This document shows, in pieces, positions 49,177-59,590 of a stretch of DNA of 64,000 nucleotides (positions within the stretch are counted from its first letter, which is position 1; each line of letters opens with the position of its first letter). This DNA comes from Sipunculus nudus (Eukaryota > Annelida > Sipuncula > Golfingiida > Sipunculidae). The notes under the pieces were generated by a model. It was given only the letters and a program-made list of their open reading frames with translations, searched no databases and was not told where the DNA came from. The stretch lies in NCBI GenBank assembly GCA_026874595.1, contig CM049307.1, forward strand, positions 21,991,079 through 22,055,078, given 5' to 3'. The position numbers were made by a program, and so were the translations under genes.

Positions 49177-51456
49177 GTGGCCCATGGGCCATGACGCTCA
49201 GCTAATTTAGACTAGGTGCTCATTTTTTTTATTAATGTTATATATTTTCTGTGAGAATGGCCTATGGCTAAAGTTACAGTGTTGAAAAAATGGACAGAAA
49301 ATAAAAATTCCAGGAATCATAGGAGACCTGCCCAGGACCCCCCTGGATTTCACAATAGAGGGTTCCAAGGAAAATGGATACAATTTGTACCCTGTCTGCC
49401 TGGGTGCTCAAAATCATGTTTCTGGTCCATAGCTGGCAGAATATAGGTCACCATGATCCAATTTCAGGTTTCTAAGGAGTATTGCCAAGGATTTCCCTGA
49501 ATGTCATGTTCAAAGATTCTAGGGCTAATGGATACAATTTGGGCCTTGTCTTTCTGGGTGCTCAAAACCATTTTTTAGCCCATAGGTTAGACAATATATG
49601 TCACCATCACCTAGTTTCAGGTTTCCAAGGACACTTGACTAAGACCTCCCTGAATTTTATATTAAAAGATTCTAGGCCTAATGGATACAATTTGTGCCCT
49701 GTCTGACTGTTTGGGTGCTTATATGGCATCTTTTCTGATAGGTTGCAAAATATAGGTCATTTTGACCTAGTTTCACTTTTCCACAGACATTTGCCAAGGA
49801 CGTCTCAGAATGTTACATTAAAAGAATCTAGGCCTAACAAATACAATGTGTGCCCTGCCTGACTTCCTGGATGCTCAAAATCCTGTTTTCGGCCTGTAGG
49901 TCACAAAATGTAGGTCAGCATGACCTAATTTAGGTTTCAAAGGAGATTTGCCTAGGACCTCCCAGAATGTTGCATTATAAGATTCTAGGCTTTACAGATA
50001 CGATTTGTGCCCATCTGACATTCAGGGTGCTCAAAATCAGATTTTTGTCTCGTAGGTCACAAAATGTAGGTCACCATGACCTAATTTCAGGTTTCCAAGG
50101 AGATTTACCTAGAGCCTCCAAGGAAATTGTGTAAGAAGATTCTAGGCCTTACAGATACGATTTGTCACCATCTGACATTCAGGGTGTTTATACGACATCG
50201 TTTTCCTATAGGTGGCAGAATATTGGTCACAGTGACCTAATTTCAGGTTTCCAAGGAGTATTGCCAAGGATTTCCCTGAATGTCATGTTAGAAGATTCTA
50301 GGGTAATGGATACAATTTGGGCCTTGTCTTTCTGGGTGCTCAAAACCATTTTTTAGCCCATAGCTTACACAATATAGGTCACCATCACCTAATTTCAGGT
50401 TTCCAAGGACACTTGATTAAGACCTCCCTGAATTTTATATTAAAAGATTCTAGGCCTAATGGATACAATTTGTGCCCTGTCTGACTGTTTGGGTGCTTAT
50501 ATGGCATCTTTTCTGATAGGTTGCAAAATATAGGTCATTTTGACCTAATTTCACTTTTCCACAGACATTTGCCAAGGACGTCTCAGTATGTTACATTAGA
50601 AGAATCTAGGCCTAACAAATACAATGTGTGCCCTGCCTGACTTCCTGGATGCTCAAAATCCTGTTTTCGGCCTGTAGGTCACAAAATGTAGGTCAGCATT
50701 ACCTAATTTCAGGTTTCCAAGGAGATTTGCCTAGGACCTCCCAGGATGTTGCATTATAAGATTCTAGGCTTTACAGATACGATTTGTGCCCATCTGACAT
50801 TCAGGGTGCTCAAAATCAGATTTTTGTCTCGTAGGTCACAAAATGTAGGTCACCATGACCTAATTTCAGGTTTCCAAGGAGATTTACCTAGAGCCTCCAA
50901 GGAAATTGTGTAAGAAGATTCTAGGCCTTACAGATACGATTTGTCACCATCTGACATTCAGGATGTTTATACGACATCGTTTTCCTATAGGTGGCAGGAT
51001 ATTGGTCACAGTGACCTAATTTCAGGTTTCAAAGGAGTATTGCCAAGGATTTCCCTAAATGTCATGTTGGACGTTTCTAGGCCTAATGGATACAATTTGT
51101 GCCCCTACAGGTCGCAGAATATAGGTCACAGTGACCTAGTTTCAGGTTTCCAAGGACATTTACCTAGGAAATCCCAAAATGTCAGGTTAGAGGTTTATAG
51201 GCGTAATAGATACACTTTGTGCCCCGTCTGACTGTCTGGGTGCTCAAAATCATGTTTCCGTAAGTCACAAAATATAGGTCACCATGACCTAATTTCAGGT
51301 ATTCAAGGAGATTTGCCCAGGATCTCCCTGGATGTACAATTAGAAGTTTCTAGGTCTAACGGTTACGATTTGTGCCCTGTTAACGGCCGGACGGCCGGAG
51401 GAACGACGGACAAAGGGTGATCGCTATAGCTCAGATGACTTACAGTGAGCTGAGCT
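49177..51456. mobile_element. 2.3 kb tandem-repeat element inserted in gag
   Basis: It starts near TGGCCCATGGGCCATGACGC and ends in the CAGATGACTTACAGTGAGCT sequence also found at the ends of the repeats at 279-732. Inside, monomers of roughly 160-200 bp contain ACCTAATTTCAGGTTTCCAA and GATTCTAGGCCTAA. They form a 779 bp higher-order repeat: unique markers recur at 49541/50319 and 50162/50941. There is no transposase. Exact junctions are uncertain because no target duplication was identified. Confidence 0.7.
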
Positions 51457-51820
51457 AAAAAAAGCTTTGAGAAAGCCTGATATCATTGCTAAAGACATGC
51501 AAGATCTAGTTAGCAAAGGTTCAATTGAAGAGAGTGATGTTGAAACATAAAAAAATGACAGCCTTGCTATGCAATTAGAATTGAAAAAGTTAGAAATGCA
51601 ACATGAGCTAGCATTAAAACAGTTAGAATTAGAAAAACAAAGAGAAGAGAGGGAATTAGAAAAGCAAAAGAAGAGAAGGAAGAACATGAAAGATTAGAAA
51701 TAGAAAGACTAGAAAAAGAAAAAGAAATTGAGTTAAAAAGACTGGAGTTAGAAAGACTTAAAGTAGAACATAGTCTAAGTGCTGCCCCAACTCACAGTTT
51801 TGATGTTACTAAACACTAGG
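51457..51820 (+). pseudogene. gag middle region, coiled coil
   Basis: Translation gives KPDIIAKDMQDLVSKGSIEE and then a long Glu/Lys/Leu heptad-rich stretch (LELKKLEMQHELALKQLELE and more), with a stop near 51548 and a frameshift near 51670. A coiled coil between the N-terminus and capsid is plausible for Gag. The frame ends at AAPTHSFDVTKH near 51820, where unrelated sequence begins; the capsid region expected next is not recognised. Confidence 0.55.
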
Positions 51821-51970
51821 GTTGAGTATCGGTCCGCCTCATCCGGTACAATACGTATCGCGATACAGTTAATTCGATACCGATACGTATTGACGATACG
51901 CTTCATTTCCCTATGTTAACATTTCTTAATAAAAGTTCTGTTTCTTGTTTGTACATATATATATATATAA

Positions 51971-52016
<46 letters not shown>

Positions 52017-53640
52017 AATATATATGTATATATTTAATTTTAATATACCACATATTCCGTATGCTATGCACCCAAGTTGAGCAGCTTAAGCTTGATGTTA
52101 AATAAATAAACAGACCAGTTGATTTTAATTATCAAAATCTATCTAATTAAAACTACCAAAATCTCGATATTCTTTGAGCCCTTTGCACCCCGCCCCCCCC
52201 CCCCCCCCCCCGCACAAACAGTTTTATTACTTTTGATGGGAAAGATCATAGGCTTTATTTTTTGTGTAATGAAATTACACAATTTTGTATAATTCTGTGA
52301 ATATGAATCCATTAGTGTGTGAGAGAGAGAAAAAATATTTTATTCGACATTAAAGTAAAGCATCCATACAAAATATATTCAGTATGTTTGTCAATATTTT
52401 TGTTTTTATTATGTCTAGGGGCTGTTGTTAAGGATTTTAATCCGCTGACACAACAGCCCCCTGTGCATGAAACATTGAGACAGAGAAATTGTACATAAAT
52501 ATGGAGGTTAAATGATTATATACATTCTTAATATTTGAGACTAAATGATTTAATGAGGAAATTTGTAAAAAACTTGGAACATTTACAACTTGAATTACTA
52601 AAATTATAGTTTGTTATTGAATAAAACAATTTTTATGGCTTAGACTCATTTTTGTTACAGGTGTAGCAGTTTATCTGAAGGCATTTGTCTTTATAATAAT
52701 TTACAAAATGTTGTTTGATGTTGCAAATCAAACCTTGAAGACTATGAGTGAACATTTTGTTAACAATGATTTAGTCGGTTTCATTAATGACTTTTGATGT
52801 TATGTTTCTCAGATAGCTGTCTGCCATCTTAGGTCTGGTTTTATTTGTAACAAGGGTATCTTTATGTCTTGTGTCATGTTCGTGTGTCATGGTCCTTTTT
52901 GAAAAATTAAATGTTTGTAAATATTTTGATAGTCATTCATGGCAGTAATTATAGTAAAATTTTAATATATTTAGTCTAAGGATGTTATTAGTTTTAAGGA
53001 TTTTTGAAAATTGGTTCAGTGTAGGCATTGTATTTGCTATTTTAGTTAGTCAATCTCCTGTGTGAACAGAATTTGTCCCCAGGCTTTAACCAGGCTTTTT
53101 TTATTTTACGTCTGATGTGAAACGTGGGAGTTTCAAGTAACCTATGACTGGCTGCGAAAATAAAAAAAATAGAGATAAGGCCAAAAAAATAAAAGTTATG
53201 GTTCTCAGGCACCGCCCGCATCAATTTTAAACCCCCGCATCAAAAATTTTTATTTTGATTTTCAATAGAAACTCACTAATTTCGAGCTGCAGCCGCTCAG
53301 ACATTTCTTTCAAGAAGAAAAAATCATAAAATTTCCTTTGTTTTGTAGTGTTGTTACTTGTTTAGCAAAACAAATCCATTATTTTAATGCTTTTCCCTTT
53401 TCATTTTACATTTTTATCGAAACATACCAAAAATTTAAAAATAAAAAAAAAATAAAAAAAGTGCCGTTTATTTGCAGCGCAGCGTTCGGTGTGGCGAATG
53501 GGGTTTAAAATGTCTAAAAAACGCTCCGTCGGCCCAAAAAGTGTCCGTTACGCGGAGTGTCCGCCTGCAGCCAGGGGTTTCACTCTATCATAAAGCGAAT
53601 AAGTGTCACACACACACACACACACACGCATATAGGATAT
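51821..53640. other. Unrelated sequence interrupting gag, probably inserted
   Basis: This 1.8 kb begins with short CGATACGTATCG-type palindromic repeats (51840-51905), then a TA microsatellite (51955-52028), a C-tract (52190-52211) and AT-rich DNA, and ends with a CA repeat (53609-53627). It has no retrotransposon coding sequence. It is probably one or more transposon insertions, possibly with loss of the capsid-coding part. Termini and target duplication were not resolved. Confidence 0.5.
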
Positions 53641-53644
53641 AGAC

Positions 53645-53956
53645 GTGAATGTACCTTCCTTTACTAGCAAATCAAACCAGTCATTCACAAACAAGAACGT
53701 AAATCAGTATGGTAAAAAGAAGTTTAAAGCGCAGTCACCCAGTACTAATACTCCTGATAGTTCAGCAAAGTCCATTGCTACACCTCAGTCCACGCCCACT
53801 GTGTCTAAGTCCAACAAAGACCAGGCATTTTCAAGAAAAATATGTAATTACTGCAAGAAGGAAGGTCATCTAATATCTGACTGTTGGAAACTTGCGAATA
53901 AACCTAATAGCAAACCTTCTGGGTTTGTTTCAAAATCTATGCTAAGCATAGTATAA
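53645..53956 (+). pseudogene. gag C-terminal fragment, nucleocapsid zinc knuckle
   Basis: The frame encodes a Ser/Thr/Lys-rich linker and, near residues 75-88, CNYCKKEGHLISDC, a canonical C-x2-C-x4-H-x4-C zinc knuckle that binds genomic RNA in Gag. A stop at 53954 follows. The ATG at 53645 is internal and only marks where this piece of the original frame remains open. Confidence 0.85.
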
Positions 53957-54202
53957 GATCCAGGCTCTTTTCATGTAAATAAGGGGTACAACTCCTTTAT
54001 TGGCTGCAATAAAGATTTTGATGCTACGGAGGCCTAAGTGCCGTCTGAATCCAAAGAAGAATCCGCAGCTTGCGGGTTAAAATTCCTGCGAGAAATTAAA
54101 TAAGGCTAGGTCCTTTCAAGACTCCTGCGAGGAGTATCCTTTTAATAAGGCTAAGTCCTTTTATGACTCTTGCGAGAGTATTTCAAATGAGGCCAGGTCC
54201 TC

Positions 54203-54794
54203 TTATGACAAACAGAAGTTTGTTTCTGCTGAGGAAAATTCCTCTATTGACTCCCATGAGGAGTTTGGTGATAAAAAGGATGTAGATTCCTTATATAACT
54301 CTGAAAAAGAGTTTATGACTGACACTGTCAATGTCAGTTCTTTGTTTGATGAAGCTGAGGTGGTAGATTCCTCTCCTGACTCTGAAATGGAGTTATTTGA
54401 GCAATTCATACATGATGGTTTTGTATCACTTTCAAGTGATTTTTTAGATTCTACCGCTATTAGAATTTTGAGGGACACTGATTCAGGCCAGAATCTCATG
54501 TTAGCAAACACTTCGCCATTTTCTAATAGGTCCTTTACTGGTATACATGCACTTGTTAATGGTGTGTTTTTAGACAGGCACACTTCAGTTCCGCTTCACA
54601 GTATCCATTTAAAGTCAGATTTGATTTCTGGGAATATTACTGTGGGCATAAAAACTACTTTAATCTTAAAGGGAATTCAGTTGCTACTAGGCAATGATGT
54701 TGCAGTTGATAAAGTACAACCTGTACCGATAGTGACAGGAAAGCCGTCACTTGATCAGGACTCTGATCCGGGAAGTCAGGAAATTCCTAGTTGA
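54203..54794 (+). pseudogene. pol protease region
   Basis: An acidic linker is followed by IRILRDTDSGQNLML near 54460, corresponding to the aspartic-protease active site (D-T-G-A/S in active members; here D-T-D-S, so the catalytic glycine is altered). Further on are VPLHSIHLKSDLISG and LLLGNDVAVDKVQPVP near 54680-54730, matching the flap and the hydrophobic LLG(N)D segment of retropepsins in this group. The frame ends at 54794. The altered active site suggests loss of function. Confidence 0.75.
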
Positions 54795-54969
54795 ATCCTT
54801 CATGTGCTGTAACTAGATCTATGGCATAGAAAAACACACATGAGGATAATGGACCAGATAATAACACTCTGGGAGTCACTAGTGACTCGTCAAACGACTC
54901 GCCAGTACAGGATGCAGCATTTCCAAGGTCAGAACTTATTGCGGAACAGCATAAGGTCCCTGATATTTC

Positions 54970-55942
54970 ATGTTGTTTCTCAGGGCAGTTTCTAAAGATG
55001 AACTGTCACAGAACCCAGTTTTTTTCTATGTTAAAAATGGAGTGCTTATGCGTAAATGGCGACCACCAGATGTATGTGCTGATGATGAGTGGGCCATCAA
55101 ACATCAAATAGTAATGCCCAAAAGCTTTCGCAATGAAATTCGGAGCATGGCACATGAGGCTCCTTTTTCTGGCCATTTAGGTCTAAATAAAACTGATCAG
55201 AAAGTTAGTACACACTTCCATTGGCGTAACCTCAGGAAAGATGTTGTACAATATTGTAAATCATGCCATACATGCTAGATGGTTGGCAAGCCCAATCAGA
55301 ATCTTCCTAAGGCCCCACTTAGGTCTATTCCTGCTTTCGAGGAACCATTCAGTAGGATTTTTGTTGATTGTGTTGGACCACTGCCCAAAACAAATCTTGA
55401 CATGAATACTTGCTGACAATTATGTGCGCATCTACCAGGTTCCCTGAGGCAATACCATTGCGCAAAATTAATGCCAAAAGTGTTGTCAAAGCTCTGACCA
55501 AGTTTTTTTTACAACTTTTGGATTACCAAAATCCGTCCAGTCTGACCAAGGGTCTAATTTTATGTCTGGCTTATTCCAACAAGTCATGCTTGAGCTAGGT
55601 ATAAAACAGAACAGCTCTTCGCCATACCATCCAGAAAGTCAGGGCGCCCTCGAGCGTTTTCACCAGACATTAAAAAACATGATCAGAACTTATCGCTATG
55701 ACACACAGAAAGACTGGGATGAAGGAATCCACCTATTGCTGTTTGCTGTCAAAGAATCTTTTCAAGAGTCCTTGGGTTTCAGTCCCTTTGAGCTTATTTT
55801 TGGACACTCAGTTCGCGGACCATTGAAACTGCTTAAAGAAAAACTCTTGTGTGAAAATTCGATTCTCTTTGTTTACTGCAGTATATCTCAGACTTTCGCA
55901 CTAAACTACACAATGCTTATGAGATTGCAAAGTCAAATCTAA
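54970..55942 (+). pseudogene. pol integrase, N-terminal and catalytic domains
   Basis: The N-terminal HHCC zinc domain is visible as MAHEAPFSGHLGLNKT with CKSCHTC (about 55147-55278). The catalytic core follows: FVDCVGPLPKT carries the first Asp (near 55365), SDQGSNFMSG the second (near 55538), and GALERFHQTLK the Glu (near 55648). The Asp-to-Glu gap is exactly 35 residues, the D,D-35-E arrangement. A stop interrupts at 55276 and frameshifts occur near 55400 and 55530, so it is inactive. Its position directly after protease and before RT is the key structural point of this element. Confidence 0.9.
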
Positions 55943-55959
55943 AATCTACGCAAAGGAAA

Positions 55960-56310
55960 ATGAAAACAAAGTATCACAAGCACACTGTAAGTAGGACGTT
56001 TGACCCTGGTGAAAAGGTCCTTGCCTTACTTCCCATCCCTGGCAGACCTCTGCAAGCTAGGTATTTTGGTCCTTACATTGTTGACAAGGAAGTCAGTGAT
56101 TTAAATTACATACTGTTGACACCATATAGACGTAAGAAGAAACAACTGTGCCATGATAACATGTTGAAACCATATTGTGACAGAAATAGCACATCAGATG
56201 TTGTACAAAATGTTACTGCTGTTAATTGTGTAAAATTTTACTCTGACCCATTTAGAGTAGATACTGATTGTAAGTGTGATGTAGACATTCAGTGTGGTAC
56301 AGTAGCATAA
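55960..56310 (+). pseudogene. pol integrase C-terminal (GPY/F-like) region
   Basis: FDPGEKVLALLPIPGRPLQA followed by RYFGPYIVDKEVSDLNYIL is the GPY/F-type module found at the C-terminus of Ty3/gypsy and gammaretroviral integrases. A basic, tyrosine-containing tail follows, ending at a TAA at 56310; the same frame continues past this stop into the RT N-terminus. Confidence 0.8.
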
Positions 56311-57020
56311 AAAAACTCAGACGTGCTTAAAAACCTGGATGCCAATCTGTCACACCTTACCGCCCACAAACAACAAGACCTCAAGAACCTGCTGCGAAAT
56401 TATGAACATTTGTTTAGTGACATTCCAACGCGAACTAACATGTTGTGCCATGACGTCGATATTGGCTAGGCAAGAGCAGTCAAGCAACATCCATATAGAC
56501 TGAATCCAGAAAGACAAAAGTATCTACAGGATGAGATTCAATATTTGCTGGGTGCACAGATTATCGAAAATTGAACTCTGTCACCAAGACTGACACGTTC
56601 CAGATTCCGAGGATCGATGATTGTATTGATAGAGTCGGTAGCTCCAGATATGTCTCCAAGTTTGACTTGCTAAAAGGATTCTGGCAAGTTCCGCTGACAG
56701 AACGAGCTAAAGAAGTGTCCGCATTTGTGACGCCGCAAGGACTGTACCAGTATAAAGTTATGCCGTTTGGCATCAAGAACTCGCCAGCCACGTTCCAGCG
56801 CCTCATCCATATGGTTGTCAAGGACATTCAGGGCTGCGACGCATATATTGATGACCTTATCGTGTACAGAGACACCTGGGAGAAACATCTGCAAATTCTT
56901 CGCGATCTCTTCGAAAAACTCAGTGAAGCGTCTGACCATCAACTTAGTAAAATCTGAGTTTTGCCATGCACAAGTCACATTTTTGGGTCATATTGTGGGG
57001 CAGGGTCAGGTAAAACCTGT
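56311..57020 (+). pseudogene. pol reverse transcriptase, fingers and palm
   Basis: It starts with the RT lead-in (RNYEHLFSDIPTRTN near 56395, then HPYRLNPERQKYLQDEI). After a frameshift and a missing ~20 residues near 56570 come FQIPRIDDCIDRVG, SKFDLLKGFWQVPLTERAKE, the strand MPFGIKNSPATFQRL and the catalytic AYIDDLIVY with YIDD at 56844-56855. The segment ends at FLGHIVGQGQVKP, where an antisense LINE is inserted. The sequence pattern is clearly Ty3/gypsy RT. Confidence 0.92.
57009..57020 (+). repeat. Target duplication of the nested LINE, left copy
   Basis: GGTAAAACCTGT, repeated exactly at 58084-58095. Removing the intervening sequence and one copy restores the RT reading frame. Confidence 0.85.
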
Positions 57021-58083
57021 AAGTTATATGTAAGTTACAAAAAACATTCACATCTTAACTAATTATGTATATGGTTCCAGAAACCTCAAATTTAACTATG
57101 ACTTATGTAGGTAACATGTCTGTCAGAAGTTATGAATTATAATAGAAGAGGCTATATAATCACGTGTTCTAGTGATGTTTGACATAAATTAGGGTACATG
57201 GATAAAAAAATATTTAGTTAAAGCCCTTTTTCCCAATAAGCGGGAGTATCGGGTTCCATTTTTTCTCATGTAAAACATATTTATTAGCTTTTTGTGCGAC
57301 TTTACTTTCCAGGCACTCAATATTAATGAGTTTTTTTTATGAATAAGTTCAAAGATGGAGGCACCAAGTTTAATCTATTACTAAAGACAATGAACTTGTA
57401 CAACAACAAAATTAAATTTATAATGTTCTGGTGTTCAGCTTCACCTACACCCATATACATTATTTTTGGGCTTAGAACTGGCATTGTTATTTTTCCCTTT
57501 TCAGCCCAACACTTTATTCTTAAATAAAACGTGACTGATATATGACACTCACAGAATAAGTGATGAACAGATTCATTGGAAATAAAACAATAAGAACACC
57601 TCTTTGTATTAACGATGTTCCATTTATATAGATTCACATTTACTGCAAGTATATTATGTAGAAATCTGAAGTGAAACTGTCTGAGGTACATGTCCAAGGT
57701 TGTTCTGTAAACAAGAGCAACAGCCTGTTGCAAATTAAAAAAATCGTATTTGTTTAGCAGTTTTTCTCCATTTGTAGGTACTGAAACTATCTTCGTTAAA
57801 ATTCTGTCGTATATACTCCTGAATGAAACGTTCTTCAAATCTAAAATAACATCTTTGAAAGCAATTACATTACGCTCTTGTACTAACATATCCCTAGATG
57901 TTATACCTTGGTCATCAATCATATTCACCCATTTTTTGGGGATAGCTTTTCGCAATGCCATCCAGTGTATGTAAAAGTTACAATAATTTCTACGGTCCTT
58001 CGACATGATTTCACTTAATTTCCTTTTTTCACCACTTGTATTATACAAATCATATATATATTTTATACCAAGTTCATCAAAAT
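57021..58083 (-). mobile_element. 5'-truncated LINE inserted antisense into the RT gene
   Basis: A 1.06 kb insertion bounded by the exact 12 bp duplication GGTAAAACCTGT. Its 3' end is at the left, with a short repetitive ACTTACATATAACTT-type tail, and its coding strand is minus. Only the C-terminal zinc-finger region and 3' UTR of ORF2 are present. Confidence 0.88.
57323..58083 (-). CDS. LINE ORF2 C-terminal fragment with zinc finger
   Basis: Open on the minus strand from the insertion edge to a stop at 57323; the frame runs on to 58198 only by reading through host-element sequence. It contains VNTKRCSYCFISNESVHHLF followed by CEC, a C-x2-C...H...C finger like that of the LINE at 37480-38565, preceded by KWVNMIDDQG and LRQFHFRFLHNIL segments. 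No RT motifs are included. The long uninterrupted frame suggests a comparatively recent insertion, but no function is expected from the fragment. Confidence 0.75.
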
Positions 58084-58680
58084 GGTAAAACCTGTTGATA
58101 ATAAGATAAGTGCTATTTCTGCATTTCCTGGACCAGAAAACAAAAAGCAAATAATGCGTTTTCTTGGTATGGTTGGATACTACATGAAGTTTTGTCAAAA
58201 TTTTGCTACTGTAGCTGAACCTTTGACTAATTTGTTACAGAAGAAACAAAAGTTTGTGTGGAATGTTCAGTGTGAAAATGCATTTCAGAATTTGAAAGCA
58301 ATTCTGCAAAGTTCACCAGTTTTAGCAGCTCCAGACTTTTCTGTACCTTTTAAGTTAGCTGTAGATACTAGTGATACTGCTGCTGGTGCCGTGTTGTAAC
58401 AAGAAGGCAATGATGGCATAGATCATCCAATTTGTTATTTCTCAAGAAAGTTTAATGCAAACCAAAAAAAAAAACTACTCCACTATTGAAAAAGAATGTT
58501 TGGCTTTGATTTTGGCGTTGCAACATTTTGACGTTCATGAACAAGTTGAAGTGTAAAAATCAAAGATTGTTGAGATGGAGTTTATTCTTACAGGATTACA
58601 ATCTTGATATCATACACATTAAAGGGAAAGACAATGTACTTGCTGATTGCTTATCGAGATGTTTATGTTATGTTGTAAAC
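58084..58680 (+). pseudogene. pol RT connection and RNase H, disrupted
   Basis: It resumes the RT frame with ISAFPGPENKKQIMRFLGMV and GYYMKFCQNFATVAEPLTNL, the thumb/connection region. RNase H follows: FKLAVDTSDTAAGAVL near 58350 holds the first catalytic Asp, STIEKECLALILALQHFDVH near 58480 (after a frameshift at an A-run) holds the Glu, and LRWSLFLQDYNLDIIHIKGK with DNVLADCLSR near 58575-58665 is the C-terminal part with its Asp. About 25-30 residues are missing near 58545. A stop at 58397 and the frameshifts inactivate it. Confidence 0.9.
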
Positions 58681-58789
58681 AAGATGTTTATGTAATGTTG
58701 TAAATAAGATGATTTTTGAGATGCTGTAAAAATAAGTGATTGTGATCGCAAAAAGAAAGTTTTCCGAAAAAAACTTTCCTTTTTCTTAC

Positions 58790-58797
58790 AGGAGGAG
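58790..58797 (+). promoter_or_regulatory. Polypurine tract before the 3' LTR
   Basis: AGGAGGAG abuts the 3' LTR start (TGCTACAGG), in the position of the plus-strand primer. Confidence 0.7.
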
Positions 58798-59590
58798 TGC
58801 TACAGGTACTCTTTTTATTGTGTGGCACGGGCGTAGCTCGTGTTGTTGTTGCACTCTACGTTTAATCCGTACTGGTTGAACTCTCGTTGTCATGCTAGCC
58901 TTGGGCTTTCTCGCCTGGTCACGTGTACACCATGGTATGTAGAGACACACACAGCGATGTTCATCTAGATGATTCCTGTGGCGCATGTTTACTGTGTTGT
59001 GTAAGATCTTTTGGACTGTTCGAGAAGTGGAAAATTCTCGGCTTGGGGTGAAGAGTATATAAAGGGGCTGTGTTTTAGAGCCGAGAGACAGCAGCAGAGA
59101 CGATTTCCAGCGGACGCAGAAGCGTGTGTGTCAGTTTCTGGGACCTTATCCGACGAATGCGGCAATTATAGATTTTCTTCAGACTTTCTCCTGGATTTTG
59201 TGCATTTGGACTTCAGTTTACTTTCTTGATTGTTACAAGAGCTTTACATTGGACTGTCATTCTCCGAGAGTATACATTTAAAGAACTTATCGTTGTGACG
59301 GTGGTGGTATCCAGGTACTGTGCACTTTGTGTATTTTACTGTGTGATTGTATTGGTTTGTTGTTATACCGCTGTTTTACTGTATAATTGTATTGATTTAG
59401 CGTATTGTAATGTTAGGGTTGTTTTAAGAATAAATTATGGTTGTTTGTGAACAAAAAACCACTGACTTCTTTATTCATTCCCCTAGACATTTCACGCTGC
59501 CTAGTGTTACACAATCTGATTATTTTATCTCCATTACAAAATTTGTGTTCATCACGCATACGTGATCTGTTTATATTAGGTTCCGTAACA
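58798..59590 (+). repeat. 3' LTR
   Basis: Starts TGCTACAGGTACTC and ends GGTTCCGTAACA, then ATATAT. A TATA box lies at 59056-59063. About 33 substitutions from the 5' LTR were counted by eye over 792 bp. Confidence 0.95.

Larger units (their letters stand above)
48104..59590 (+). mobile_element. Gmr1-like Ty3/gypsy-type LTR retrotransposon, 11.5 kb, degenerate
   Basis: Two ~792 bp LTRs (about 4% different by eye count) with TGTTAC...GTAACA termini enclose a tRNA-Pro primer site, gag with a zinc knuckle, protease, integrase, reverse transcriptase, RNase H and a purine tract. ATATAT flanks both ends. Integrase lies upstream of reverse transcriptase, the copia-like order. The integrase C-terminal GPY/F-type segment and the RT sequence are nevertheless Ty3/gypsy-like. 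From literature knowledge this combination defines Gmr1-like elements, first described from deuterostomes. Stops, frameshifts, small deletions and at least two nested insertions show it cannot be autonomous. Confidence 0.88.

Noticed and set aside
58084-58198. Minus-strand frame continuing beyond the nested LINE
   Set aside because: Past 58083 it reads the reverse of the retrotransposon RT gene; the LINE ends at the target duplication.
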